Assembly: GCF_019578655.1 (NCBI RefSeq)
Contig: NC_063264.1
Span: forward strand, 3,038,001 to 3,102,000
Length of the DNA: 64,000 nucleotides
From: Ricinus communis
Lineage: Eukaryota > Streptophyta > Magnoliopsida > Malpighiales > Euphorbiaceae
Direction of reading: 5' to 3'
Numbering within the stretch: position 1 is the first letter of the stretch; each line of letters begins with the position of its first letter. The position numbers and the translations under genes are program-made. Below are positions 1 through 11,443 of this stretch, one piece after another. A model generated the notes under the pieces. The model saw nothing but the letters and a program-made list of their open reading frames with translations, did no database searches and was not told the origin of the DNA.

Positions 1-342
1 TTCGTTAATGATACTGAAATGCCAACAATTATAAGTGTGGGAGAGAGTGAAAGGATAAAAAGTCATATTAAGGGTAACTAGGCATTATGTACGCCAAACA
101 ATAACCCAAGGATTCTATAGTATTTATTTGAATTCCATTCCAAGAGTCAAATCCACTGTAAATACAGTATCTCGAATGTTGATCAGCCACTTCTATCCAA
201 ACCTACTCGTTTCTTTTTTTTTTTTTTGGTAAAATGACTGTACTGTACAGATTGCAAATTACAAGGCCGAATGCTAAGACAACAAATAAAAGCATAGCCT
301 TCAAAAGATGCAAGGAGAGAATTTACATTAGAAGTATAAATT

Positions 343-3300
343 TTATTTTTCATGGTCATCTTCAGGTGCATCTATCTTAATTATGAGAGGTTGATTCAGG
401 TCCACGGAAGGATCGCCCACAATTGGTAACTGAGGTGTAGATAAAATGGTATCTATATCCTCATTCTCAGCCAAAGCCTTGGCCAAAGCAGATTTGGCAA
501 CTCTGGTAACACAAAACATTAAAACCACTGCACAAAGCCAAAAGAAAAAGATTAAGCAATCCAAACATTCAAAGTTAAGATAAACTAATGAGATCAAAAA
601 GAAAAGTTATGCCATTCATCTTCGATTTGCAATCCCAGAAGATATTGCAAGTGCAATGCCTGATTTTATTCCTCTAAGTCAACTTCTCCTAATACAACTG
701 TTCTAACATTTATGTGTTTCAAAACGGAAAGGCGATGCTGAATTTATTGTAAAGATCCAAAGTATAGAGAGACATGCCTGTCAAAAATTCATATTCCACA
801 ACTGTCTATTAGATTCTTTATAGAAATAACTATTCATACCTCCTGTATCTCAATGTGCTGTATAGCTTCTGAAGTAGAGTTCTCAATTTAATTATGAAAA
901 ACAATTTGTTCCATTAGTAACTGTCACATAGATGCATTTAATTTACACAGCAGTTCCTGTAAGCATCACTAATTTAAGTGTACTCAAGTTTAAAAGACTA
1001 CCACAATACAATTTCAACCTAGAATATCAGCATGAAAATAATATAAGCTCAGAGTTACATGACATGTTGCTGCTCGCTTTCTCACTACGACTCGCATGAC
1101 TTAATTAAATACGTCTTTCCTACTTGCTCAATTTACTTTGATAAATTCACAATTATCAATTCAGTGGAGAAATGTATGCATATGCCCCAAAAAATCCAGT
1201 GTGCCACTTCCCTTTAACTCGGTTCAAATTATGGAATATGAATACATAATGAAAACTCCAAAACACTTTGCCCAACTATTCAAAAAGTTGACTATGAACT
1301 AGAATCAGTTGTGATTAAGCAGTTAACAAGCTAACAATTTCATACAAGAAGCCAGAAAATAGCAGAATAGTGTTCTATAACTTACCAGATACAACAAAGC
1401 CCAAAACAATACACACCTGCATCAAAAGAGCGAAAATACATCAAAAATCAGATATAACTCGTATCAGAGAGAGACACATAAGAAAGCTAAAAGATTAAAA
1501 GAGACCTTAAACATACAAGGGTATGATAATGTCCTTACCCAACGAGTAGTTGAAAACTTGCTCCATCCATGGGTCACATCAGAAAGATCTTTGAGAGTTG
1601 TTCCAACATATACTAGTGCAAGAGTTATTGGCTGTAAGAAGATGAGAAGTCAGATACAGTAAGATGTAACCAACTACTCTTGCACTGGTTCTCATATGCA
1701 TATCTACTATACAGAACAACAGTCATACCTCTTCAAAAGAACAAGAAAATCAAACAGCAAAAATTTTCAGATTTCTTTTGGCCAGCAGAATTCATATAGG
1801 AGCAAGCAAGTAATCAAGTCATTTAGTCTACAAATTGAGATATATCCATCAATATTACTATCATGTTTTTTAAATTTCAGAGACTCAACATGACATATGC
1901 TCGAGACAGAGAGTTCACACATGCATCACATGGTTAAATGCCTGCAGGCTCATATCTGGGAGATAAAAAAAATAGCCACCCCTGTAACTAATTGTCCTTA
2001 TTCAGCAACAACTCCATCCAACCACACAAGCAACGAACAGTAGTTTAGAAGCATGCTTTCACGTATATGTGGCACAAGCACACCACATATCATAGTGTGA
2101 CCAAACTATCAAACCTAACCCATCTTTTGAGTCCATATATATCTAAAAACATGTCCAATGCATAAAAACCAGAAGTTCCACATCCCATCACAAGATATCA
2201 CTTGTTAGAATAAATAACCAGATAGTGCAGGACAAGCATACCATCATTCCTATCCAGGAAGCCAGCATGTATTCTCCTAACGGAACAGGAGTCACGGACA
2301 ACAGGTAATTCAACATGTTAAAAGGAAGCAAGGGAACAAGTCGAAGCAACAGAACTATCTGCAAAACAAAAGTAGGAAATTCAAACAGTTTAAAAAAGAA
2401 ACAAAGAAAGTTTATAACAAGGAATAATGGACAAGAACAAGAAGCATGTATCTAATAATTGAAAATATTAGCAACACTGGAGATTTTAAAGACCAAAAGT
2501 CAAATAGACAAACCTTGAAGCCGGATCTCTGGATTGCAATCGCAACTGATCTGAACTGAGGATAGTCCTTCAACTTGGAAATTACAAAAGATCTACCAAT
2601 CTGGATAACATACCAAAATTAAAAAATTTAAATGAAAAAAAAAAGACAAAATAGGTCCAAATTATATTAATCATAGATTCTATACCGGCTGAGTAGCTGA
2701 TATAGAATACTAAAAGAGATGGAACATGGATAAAAAGAAACATCCTTTCTCTTTTTCTAACTGTCTCGTGGTATAGGCCAATGAATATAAGCTTCAAGAA
2801 AGAGAGAGATAAAGAGAGAGTACAGAACGAATAACAATAAAAAGGTCTCTTCTTCCTTTCCTAGTATAAAAAAGTAACTAAGAACCTACCGTTCTTCCAA
2901 GGAGAAAAGCAGCCCCTGCTCCAACAGTGGCACCAATTGAATCAGCAACAAAGCCGACAGGCAATCCAAAGAGATATCCACCACCAAGCTGATAGAACAT
3001 AACCAAGTTAGTAGAGAACTTGACATTGTTTATAAAACTTTTTCCAGCATTGAAACAACATATAATAAGCACTAAGATGCACCAAAGCATTCCACATGCA
3101 ATAATTTGCTTCAAACTATTTAGACTGTCCACAGCACAATAGAGAAAATACACCTAATATTGCTCATGTGACGCGTTAAATAGAAACTTAAATGAAATAA
3201 AGCCAGAGAATTTACAAGATTAAGAATTCATCAATTGTAGAAACATAATGGTGGCTAGATTGGCAACAATATCAGAGAGGTTGTCAAGGCTTACAGTAAG

Positions 3301-4584
3301 CACAGATGCTGGAACTGCCAAGACCGTTAGAGGAATGTATGCAACAGCCCTGCAAATAAGCCAAGGACAATATAGATGAGCCAACCAGTTCCAGAATACA
3401 ATCAGACTATGACTGATAAAATGACTAAAGAAACAGAAAGTAATTCCACAGAAGTGATAGATTTAAAATTTGACATGTACTGTCATAGTTCAATTCCAAT
3501 GATTCAGAATCACATTACTCATGAAAGAGGGGGGAAAGAGAGGAAACTAATTTGATCCTAAGTAAATTAGAAAAAGCTAGCAGCACCAGAAGATAAAATC
3601 GACTTACAGCACAAGGGGCCCCCAAGGCCCAAGATCTTGCTCAACCCATAATAAGAAGTCCTTCAAGATCTGCAGGGAAACTTCTGCTTTAGTCTAAACA
3701 AAAATGCGAGACTCGTCCTCATAAAGAGCCATCAATCATCATCTTGGAATATGGTAAATGTTTTGACAAGGTAATTAAAAAAAAAACCTCCTGCTACAAT
3801 CAAAAAACTAAAATAATGAAACATGACAAATTAAGTTCTACCATATTACCACATATCTCAGTGATAATAGCAGAGAGATTCCATAGTAGATAATAGACTC
3901 ACACATTAAATATACTTCAATCTGTATCTTGACAATATAATTACAACACAAATAGAGCTTAATTTAAGCAGCTGCCTTCCTATCTTTGCAGCCAACAATA
4001 TAGAAAGAAATCCCAGCACCCGGATCAATTTATACACTGAATGAATAATCAAATTTTACTTCAACATTGTATACACCTAAAATGAATGGTATATAATTTG
4101 AAGTATGATCACATTGCCAAAACTATTAAAAAACTAACTTTTCCATAATTAAAAAAACAAATCATCACGTAGATAATACATGAAAACCACAACATATTAA
4201 CCAATTTAAAAAAAAAAACCCACATCCCAGAATCCTCAAATTCAATAATATAAAGCGCCATAAAATCAAATCTGAAATCAAAACCCCATAAACTAAACAA
4301 AAGAAAAACAAAAAGTAAAATAGAAACCCAGATAAAGACGATACCTTTTCAACAGGGAGAGTGAAGCAAGCGACAACAACAGCAGCAATAAGAAGAAAAA
4401 GGAGAGTAATCCTGAGAGCAGAGCCCCAGGTCATTGAAGCCATCGTTGAAGATAGTTTTCGGCGCCAAGGCCTACACTCTTCCTCGTTGTCTTCGTACTC
4501 CGATATTGATTGTTTCAAGCACATACGCGGTCTTAATCCTCCAAGATTTGCCAGATTTTTGGAATTGGTTTTGCAAAACCCCAC
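343..4584 (-). CDS. TVP38/TMEM64 family (VTT/SNARE-associated) membrane protein, 9 exons
   Basis: Exons, in transcription order: 4584-4345, 3669-3608, 3349-3295, 2988-2890, 2600-2514, 2358-2242, 1631-1539, 1416-1386 and 527-343. All have GT-AG borders and matching phases, and they total 969 nt for 322 residues. A charged cytosolic N-terminus (1-50) is followed by a membrane segment at about 55-75. The VTT/DedA-like core (about 100-225) contains the signatures LGGGYLFGLPVGF and GAGAAFLLGRT and the segment LLLRLVPLLPFNMLNY. A last membrane helix lies at about 248-272, and the acidic tail ends in EDDHEK. Family knowledge: these are polytopic endomembrane proteins related to yeast Tvp38 and mammalian TMEM64/TMEM41B, linked to Golgi/ER membranes and lipid scrambling; the substrate of this plant member is unknown. 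The start is the first in-frame ATG upstream of the first membrane helix. The family assignment is firm; the exact function is not. Confidence 0.92.
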
Positions 4585-4817
4585 CTCTCAAAAAAGAAAA
4601 AAGAAATTGCAGATCGGATAAAGTTTTGATTTTTATATTAGCCCATCAAATAATTGATCGAGAAAACAATTAAAAAAAAAAAAGTCCCGTAGCAAACAGT
4701 CAAATAGGTATGGAAAATGAAGTGATTAGGGTTAATAATGTACTTGAGAAAGATAGGGAGAGAGGAAGGTGTTTGGATAATGGGTACATACATACATACA
4801 TACAACTTTTGCTTTGC

Positions 4818-4853
<36 letters not shown>

Positions 4854-5644
4854 TTATTTCCGTTTCTTTTTTTCTTTCTTTAAATTTCATTCCATTTTAT
4901 ACTTTGTTTATACGTCAGCGTCATATTTTGAGAAGCGTAAAAAATGCACACGCCAATCGCGCGACTAAACTCAACTGTAATTAATAACAATAATAATTAC
5001 AAAATACCTCTTAAATTTACTTTATTATCCATTTTTATCCTATTTTGAATTAACACTTAACTAATAGAAGTGTTTTCATCTAAAATAGTTTTGGGGCTAA
5101 GCTCATTCAAAAAGCATATAATTATGAAACCCAAAGCCGAATTCATAATCTATAGTCCAAATTGAAGACTGGGTAGAGATAAAATGACATGGAAATAATG
5201 TTGGAAGAATGAGAAAGAAGTAAAAGGAAGTTACTAAAAGGGAAGTGAGTGTTAGTGGAAGCTAAGCAATGTGCTAAAATTCACAGTTAAACACAAAGGA
5301 ATTTACAAAAGTCAAATTATCTACCAGACAAATCTCAGCTATAAGTCTTCCACAAAAGAGTCTTTGTAGTTATTAGTCAAACATCATGAATTTTATTTAT
5401 AGGTTTATTCCATTAGCTAATTAATCCCATTGCCTCAGTTAATCAAATCTTAGAACTCCTCACCCTTTGTTTGCTGTTTATTAATTTTTGTAATTTACTA
5501 ACTTCTCGTTAACTATTTTATCAATTTTAGCTCCTTAATTCATCTTCACGTTTTATAACTTCCTTTTCATATTAATACAATTTATAAAATTAATCATTTA
5601 ATTTAAATTTAAAATAATTTGTGTCAGTCTGATGGAAAAAAGAT
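4585..5644. other. 5' flank of the VTT gene and intergenic spacer with (CATA)n and (CT)n tracts
   Basis: No coding exon was found. A short tetranucleotide (CATA) run lies near 4785-4803 and a (CT)n run at 4823-4849, about 240-265 bp upstream of the ATG of the minus-strand gene. Read on the transcribed strand it is a GA repeat, a common feature of plant promoters and leaders. The remainder (about 4980-5640) is AT-rich with no recognisable element. Confidence 0.6.
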
Positions 5645-5717
5645 TTCCGTTGCCGGGAATCGAACCCGGGTCTTTCGGGTGAGAGCCGAATATCCTAACC
5701 GACTAGACTACAACGGA
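5645..5717 (-). tRNA. tRNA-Glu (CUC)
   Basis: The minus strand folds as a complete 73-nt cytosolic tRNA. A seven-base-pair acceptor stem (TCCGTTG with CAACGGA) precedes an A discriminator. The D arm contains AGTCGGTTAGGA. The anticodon stem TTCGG/CCGAA holds the loop CTCTCAC with anticodon CTC. The T arm CCGGGTTCGAATCCCGG is intact, with internal A and B boxes. No intron and no encoded CCA, as expected of a nuclear gene. All stems pair, so it is likely functional. Confidence 0.96.
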
Positions 5718-7503
5718 TTACATGCTTGAGCACTGAACCTCTATTTTATCTTCTTTTAAACAAAATTAAATTTAGACCTAAATATAAAAATTGAGTGTTA
5801 TTTTGATAGGAATGACCAAAAACAGAACTGAGATATATGTAATCACAAGAAGATAACATTTTCCAGAAAATTGCTATTTATCATTGACACACACCCTTAT
5901 TTTCTCTCTCTTTACTATAGTTTATGTCATTACCCCGTAACTTTTATAGTATGATTTATTTTCCCTTTTGTATATTTATCAAATTCATACCATTTTTTTC
6001 AGTACTGAATAATGAATATCCGCTCCTGATGTTTCATTTCTGAAGTAGATAATTTATCAAATTCAAACTTAAAACTCTCCTGATAGAGATTTCTACTTTA
6101 AATTGGTGGAATGTCCCACTGGGGACTAGAAAATTCAACAGGAATGTTCTCAGTTCGGGTTTTAAAAGCTTCTTTCATGAATGTTGGCTCTGTACTTGTC
6201 CTAGGACCCAAATATTGTATTGGCGCCATTGCTTCTCAATTCAATTGTTCTTCATACCATTTTGGTGTTGCTGCCTGCTGGCGACTCTCAAAGTATGATT
6301 ATGATGCCACCCAAAAGAGCCAAAACAATGATTAAACTATCATGCCGCTACTGTACGTCTATCAAGTTTACCCCAAATCCATAATCATTATAAAGTAAAA
6401 TTAAACTTGGACCAAAAAAAAGCAATTTTTGAGTAAAGAATCAAGAACCATCAATTGCTAAGGTCTCTCTTTTATTTGAACTAACAGTTCTTACATAGTT
6501 TAGTTTGCTTTCTGTTGAAAAAGTGTCTGCTTTCTATAAATTATAACAGCAATATATGGGAAGCATAGAATACTACCCACGTTTCAGAATACAACAAAAA
6601 AAGTATACATGAGTAATATGCATAGTTTTGGAGATGTATGTAATTATGGTCGCCATTTCCATTTCCCTCTCAAAACTTTGCTAAATGCATCTAAAACTTC
6701 ATGATACTGTATTGCATATATAAGTGGAAAGTTCAAACGTAATACATAAAACCAAAATATGGAAACTTCTTATATTAATCAATACTCGGAATATAATGAT
6801 ATTGAACATGATACAACAATTGGTAACCAGTATTGAATCAAGAAACACCCACTAATTTTGATAAGCATATGTGATGCATGCTGAAAAGTGAAAAAGCAAC
6901 TGGTGTCAAGATCATGCTATAGAAAGGAGGGTGCAGTAATCATGACATTTTTTATGAAGAAGATAAAATGGGGAGGGCATACAACTTTTTCTGAAGACAT
7001 TTTTCAAAGCATGGGAGATTTTCCGTCAGCAAGTTTTTGACCCCTCAAATTCTTTAAAGATTTTAAGGCCTCTGAACCAATTGATACAAGGTAACGCTAG
7101 GAACAGAATCTGAATGTTTGCCTCCATAAAGCACATGAGATGCGTTTAGAAATTGATCAAATCAAAGAACATTTTCACCTGATACACAATCACTGAAATC
7201 GCGTTTATATCAATCCAGGCAATGAAACAAACTCATCCTAGTTTAGATGCTTGGCAAATTGCAACTATATAATGAGCCGGAGAACTTGAAGAAAAGGCGT
7301 AAACCTCATCAAGCGTATGGCATAATTACATTAAGATATGATAAACTGAAGGATCTCTCATAATCTACAAGTATCAAAAACCATATATGGTAATAATATA
7401 AACAAATAAAGAATGATGATTCAAGCTGAAAGAACGAAATGAGCTAATATGTAAAAGTCACTACCTCTTAATTTTGCTTCCAGATTCCTCCATCTAACTC
7501 CAC
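5718..7503. other. Intergenic region and probable 3' UTR of the NXPE-like gene
   Basis: No convincing gene. A 74-codon plus-strand open frame at 6111-6335 has no recognisable motif or splice context. The part adjoining 7504 is probably 3' UTR of the minus-strand NXPE-like gene. The stretch 5720-6100 is AT-rich with nothing recognisable. Confidence 0.4.
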
Positions 7504-7623
7504 TCAACAGCAAAGCAGCCTCGCTTCCAATTCATGGAGAGATCCAGTTTCACAAAGTCGATATGCTAGTGCTCCTAAAATGAATCCCAAAAGAATAATC
7601 CAGCCACCTCCTTTGATTTGCTA

Positions 7624-9540
7624 TCATAAACACAAAACGTTTAGCAGCACATGAGCCAACATGAGGTCCACAAAGTACTGGTGTCCAATCTCGCCATCTC
7701 TCCATTTCATCTTCGCTGGAGCTCTGCCATAATGTACCCCATCGTTGCAACGATTGTCATAGTGCCATGGAAAAGTCATATCGAAGTTATCAATCACTCC
7801 AGAAAGAAGTCCTGACTGCCTAAATTTATCCAACACCACCCAATTAAATACCTCCATCTTGTATGGATTAAAAGCTAGTGCTCTGGCATACCCACCTGTG
7901 GAAATTGTGGTCCGATAAAAGATCTTTGGAGCTACTAATCCTCTCTGCTTTACAGAATCTACAACTTCTTTCCAAAATGACACTGCATAATCAGCTCCAG
8001 CAGAAAATCTCCTAACATTCTTCCAATATATGCCATCATGTAAACCAGAATTCAGGATTATAGTGTCTGGCACAGTGTCTTCTGAGAAGTATTTCTTTAA
8101 CAAGTTTCTAAATCCTTCATCCTTCAAAGAATCCAATCCGAGGTAATTCTGCGTCTCATTCCAATGACCATTAAAAATGCTCGTAATCCGAACCGATTGA
8201 GATGCATCTTTTGGATTTGAAAAATTTCTATCAAAACGTCTAGGAACAGATTTTATATCTGGCAAATCCAAGAGAAAATTGAGCATGTTCCTTATAGTAT
8301 CAACATGATTTGAATCTCCCCAAAAGAAAATCCATCTACCCTTTAGGCAATTCCAAGCTGAATCTGCTGAAAACAGCCTAAAGGAACAGTGACTAGAATA
8401 CACCCAACCATTACTCTCTAACAATCCTAAAGAACCATTACACCATGGACTTTGGCATGGAAAATCTGATGGCAGGCACCGGTACCTCCCATCATTACTA
8501 ATTTCACAACCATCATTCTTTCCATGCCTGGTCCACCTCCCTAACCAAAGGTCTTTAGTAAAATCAGATTTTTGACAAATTTGTAGCTCTGGCAACTTAT
8601 AATGAGCTTTAACAAACCTGATTTGAACCTTCCGCAATTCTCTATCATAAACAAATCTTGATGGTGAAAATTTCAGACCCTCAAAATGCCTAAAAAGCAA
8701 AATAACAGTAAGATTGTAATCACCGACAAAATCAGGATGAACTTGAAGGGAAATTGAGTAAGAGCCATTTCCAAAATCTCGAACTAGAGGTCTAGACTTC
8801 CATTCTTCCCCTGAAAGATCAGTTTCAAAATAATCCCCACCTAAACACAGCGGATTCTTGAACTCGTCCACCGCTTGAAAAATAAATTCATGACTATTCC
8901 CAGCAGTCAGCTCAATTAAATTTCGACCATCCAATCCAGGAATTACAATATCCACTGTACGTGAATCTTTACATGGCTCACCTCCAGGAGCAAGCCACCT
9001 TGAAAGAAGATTTGGGGTCAAATCTGGCTCTAATATTGCTGATACCCACTTCACATTAGCTTCTAATTCATTCTCTATTGGCTTTTCAAGAAACCCAGCT
9101 GAAAGATTCTGATGAGAAGTTATATTTTGCTGCACATCAGCTGATACCCACTTTGCATGAGCTTCTTCTGATTCTTTCTCCAGTGGCTTCTCGAGAAACC
9201 CGTCTGAATAATTAGAAGCAGGAACATAGCTAGAGTTATCGTTGTTGAGTATATTATAGCTGGAACTGCTAGTTTCAGTTGTATCAGTGGTGTTGCTTTG
9301 GGTTAGATTTGTGGCATTTGAAGGCTGTGACGTAACTTTTCTCAAATACTCTTCTTGCCTGAACCTCCAAGATTCAATAACATTCTTTATAGTGCATCCG
9401 TCTATGCTCCAAACAGTAACCATACCAACAAAAACTAAAGCTGTAAGAATATGAAACCTCCATTGAAGCAAAGGACTTGACCTGAATAGCCATGATTGAT
9501 GATTTGGTGATGGTGATGAGCTCAAACCTTTTTCTGGCAT
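7624..9540 (-). CDS. NXPE/PC-esterase-like type II membrane protein with Ig/filamin-like domain
   Basis: A single coding exon encodes 638 residues. A short cytosolic tail is followed by one membrane anchor at about 30-46, giving type II topology that suits the Golgi. The stem (about 60-185) is rich in Ser, Thr and Asn, with several N-glycosylation sequons and an internal duplication (113-140 and 148-168). Residues 195-310 resemble a filamin/Ig E-set repeat (DFGNGSYSISL, then a Gly-Asp-Tyr near the end). The C-terminal half (about 325-630) resembles the NXPE/PC-esterase fold of GDSL type: the GDS motif is at 408-410 and the Asp/His pair is in CNDGVHYG (600 and 603). Plant proteins with the related TBL fold acetylate wall polysaccharides; whether this one acts as an acyltransferase or esterase is inference. 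A 5' UTR intron is likely at 9550-9785 (donor GTAAGTAC, acceptor TTTTAG). The stop is TGA followed at once by TAG. Confidence 0.85.
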   Translation of the reverse strand: MPEKGLSSSPSPNHQSWLFRSSPLLQWRFHILTALVFVGMVTVWSIDGCTIKNVIESWRFRQEEYLRKVTSQPSNATNLTQSNTTDTTETSSSSYNILNNDNSSYVPASNYSDGFLEKPLEKESEEAHAKWVSADVQQNITSHQNLSAGFLEKPIENELEANVKWVSAILEPDLTPNLLSRWLAPGGEPCKDSRTVDIVIPGLDGRNLIELTAGNSHEFIFQAVDEFKNPLCLGGDYFETDLSGEEWKSRPLVRDFGNGSYSISLQVHPDFVGDYNLTVILLFRHFEGLKFSPSRFVYDRELRKVQIRFVKAHYKLPELQICQKSDFTKDLWLGRWTRHGKNDGCEISNDGRYRCLPSDFPCQSPWCNGSLGLLESNGWVYSSHCSFRLFSADSAWNCLKGRWIFFWGDSNHVDTIRNMLNFLLDLPDIKSVPRRFDRNFSNPKDASQSVRITSIFNGHWNETQNYLGLDSLKDEGFRNLLKKYFSEDTVPDTIILNSGLHDGIYWKNVRRFSAGADYAVSFWKEVVDSVKQRGLVAPKIFYRTTISTGGYARALAFNPYKMEVFNWVVLDKFRQSGLLSGVIDNFDMTFPWHYDNRCNDGVHYGRAPAKMKWRDGEIGHQYFVDLMLAHVLLNVLCL

Positions 9541-9549
9541 ATCAAGAAA

Positions 9550-9785
9550 CTAAAACAAGAAGACACATCCCAGAATTAATAACATCAAGAAACCCACAAG
9601 GACCAAGAAAATGCAAATTAGACAATAAAAAAGTAAAGTAACATGTTCTATGGAGATAATAAGCAAAAAATGAAAAAGAGCCAATTTCAAGAAAGTTTCT
9701 CTTGTAAAAGAATAAGCTTTTTGATTTCCTTAAGAAAAACACATAAAAATAAAATGACAACAAAAACAGGCGGCTAAGTACTTAC
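9550..9785 (-). other. Probable 5' UTR intron of the NXPE-like gene
   Basis: On the minus strand a consensus donor (GTAAGTAC) starts at 9785 and a pyrimidine-rich acceptor (GTTTTAG) ends at 9550, nine bases before the ATG at 9540. The 236-nt interval is T-rich on the transcribed strand, as plant introns are. Without splicing the leader would contain upstream ATGs. This is inferred from splice signals only. Confidence 0.5.
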
Positions 9786-10284
9786 TGGTATAAGCTCCAA
9801 GAATTCTCCTTTAAAGAGAAAGATTAAAAGGAAATGCTGATATAAAGATGATAAATTCTATTAGTTTTGGTTTCTTGATATCTCCTCCCTTGTTTTTGTG
9901 GTTTCTCAGGAAAAAGGTTACAGCTTTCTGTTTCTGTTTGCTGTACAGAAAACAAAATTCTTTTTTCTTTTTCCAAGAATTTGCTTTTCTTTATGTTTTA
10001 TTTTTTTGGTTAAAACTGTTTGAAATTGTTCTGTTATTTTGAAAGAAACTTTTATGTAAAATAGAATGATAGGAAGTCTAATAAATTCCGCAATTATCTG
10101 AATGACTCAATCTAGTGTGGAACATTTCCATGAAACTAGGATCCATTTTCCTTTTTCCTTTTAATTTTTTGTTTTTCTATCTTTCACTAAAACAATTATT
10201 TTTTTTTAGTTTCCTTGTGAATTTAATCATTCTCCAATTATACAAAAATAATTTTAGATTAACAAATATATATATATATATATT

Positions 10285-10700
10285 AATTTTTAAAATCTAA
10301 ATTTTTTTATATGTGCTTAATTTTTACACATAAAATTTTTATTTTGATATATGTGTTATTTTTTACATTTGATATTTAAATTTATAGATAATTTTATAGG
10401 TTTTTCTATTAATTTATTGACTAATAAATTATATTTTTAATTAAATATAGATTTTAATCTCACAAAATAAAATATTAATTATATTAAATATTATATTAAT
10501 TAATAAATAACTTTTAATTAGATAATAATACTAATTTTATTTTAAAAATAGCATATTAATTATATTTAATTATAAAATTTTTAATATTATATTTAATAAT
10601 TAATAAAAATTTTGAATATATAATTTTTATAATTTTAAAAAATAAAAAATTAATTATACTGATAGTATTAATTTATATAATACTAAAATTAACTAATAAA
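10285..10700 (+). repeat. Dispersed AT-rich repeat, copy 1
   Basis: An almost pure A/T stretch whose segments align in order with two other places in the window (22290-22500 and 63590-64000). Shared pieces include catattaattatattt and ataataatactaatt, flanked by the same short landmarks. The order of landmarks is kept, so this is more than compositional similarity. It is non-coding and its class is not identified. Confidence 0.55.
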
Positions 10701-11405
10701 TATTCTTAAAAATAATCTTTTTATTATTAATACTAATAAAATTCTAAAATAATATTAAAGAGAATGTTTAAATATAGTTAGTTTGTTATTATATTTCAAA
10801 TATTATTAATTAAATATTAAATATTAAAAAATTATTAAATTATATTATTAACTAAATTTTATAACTAAAATAATAATAACAGTTATAAGACAACGAATAG
10901 ATATACAATTAATTATATATAAAAAAATAATTTAATATGGATCTTTTAGTTAAAAGAGTCTAATAAGTAAATATATATAATAAATTTTTTTTAAAAAAAT
11001 TAACTAAATTTTAATATTCAAAATTAGTTTGTCATACTGAAAGAGTAAAATCCTGAATGTAGACTGAATTAAAACAAAACTTAAAATAGTAAAATTTTGA
11101 ATTTAATATAACAGTATTACTAAGGGAGAGAAAAAGAAAATTGGTGTGATTGTGCATGATAATCTCTACGAGAAGTTAGGTTCAAATTCAATATTATCGG
11201 TTTTTTAAAATTAAAAATAATAATTTCAAGATCATTCTAAAACAATTACAAAACGACTTTTTCTTTTTCCGTGGAAAAATAATTAAAACGAATAATGGGA
11301 GGGAATCCAATCTGAGCGCAAAAAGTTAGAACAGAAACGGGCAAGATTAATACAACGACTGTACTGCCCTTGCCAAGCTGTACGAAGCATCGGTGATAAG
11401 TGGCA

Positions 11406-11443
11406 CCACCGACACAGGAGTTATTATGCGTAATCGTCGGTGG
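11406..11443. promoter_or_regulatory. Inverted pair of DRE/CRT-core motifs
   Basis: CCACCGAC at 11406-11413 and its exact reverse complement GTCGGTGG at 11436-11443 are separated by 22 bp. Each contains ACCGAC, the core bound by plant DREB/CBF AP2 factors. A G-box (CACGTG) lies about 65 bp away, near 11507. The target gene is unclear; the closest start codon is that of the minus-strand NXPE-like gene, 1.9 kb away. The palindrome is seen directly; the regulatory role is inference. Confidence 0.35.

Noticed and set aside
4361..4621. Plus-strand open frames over the first exon of the VTT gene
   Set aside because: They are opposite a well-supported coding exon and carry no motif.
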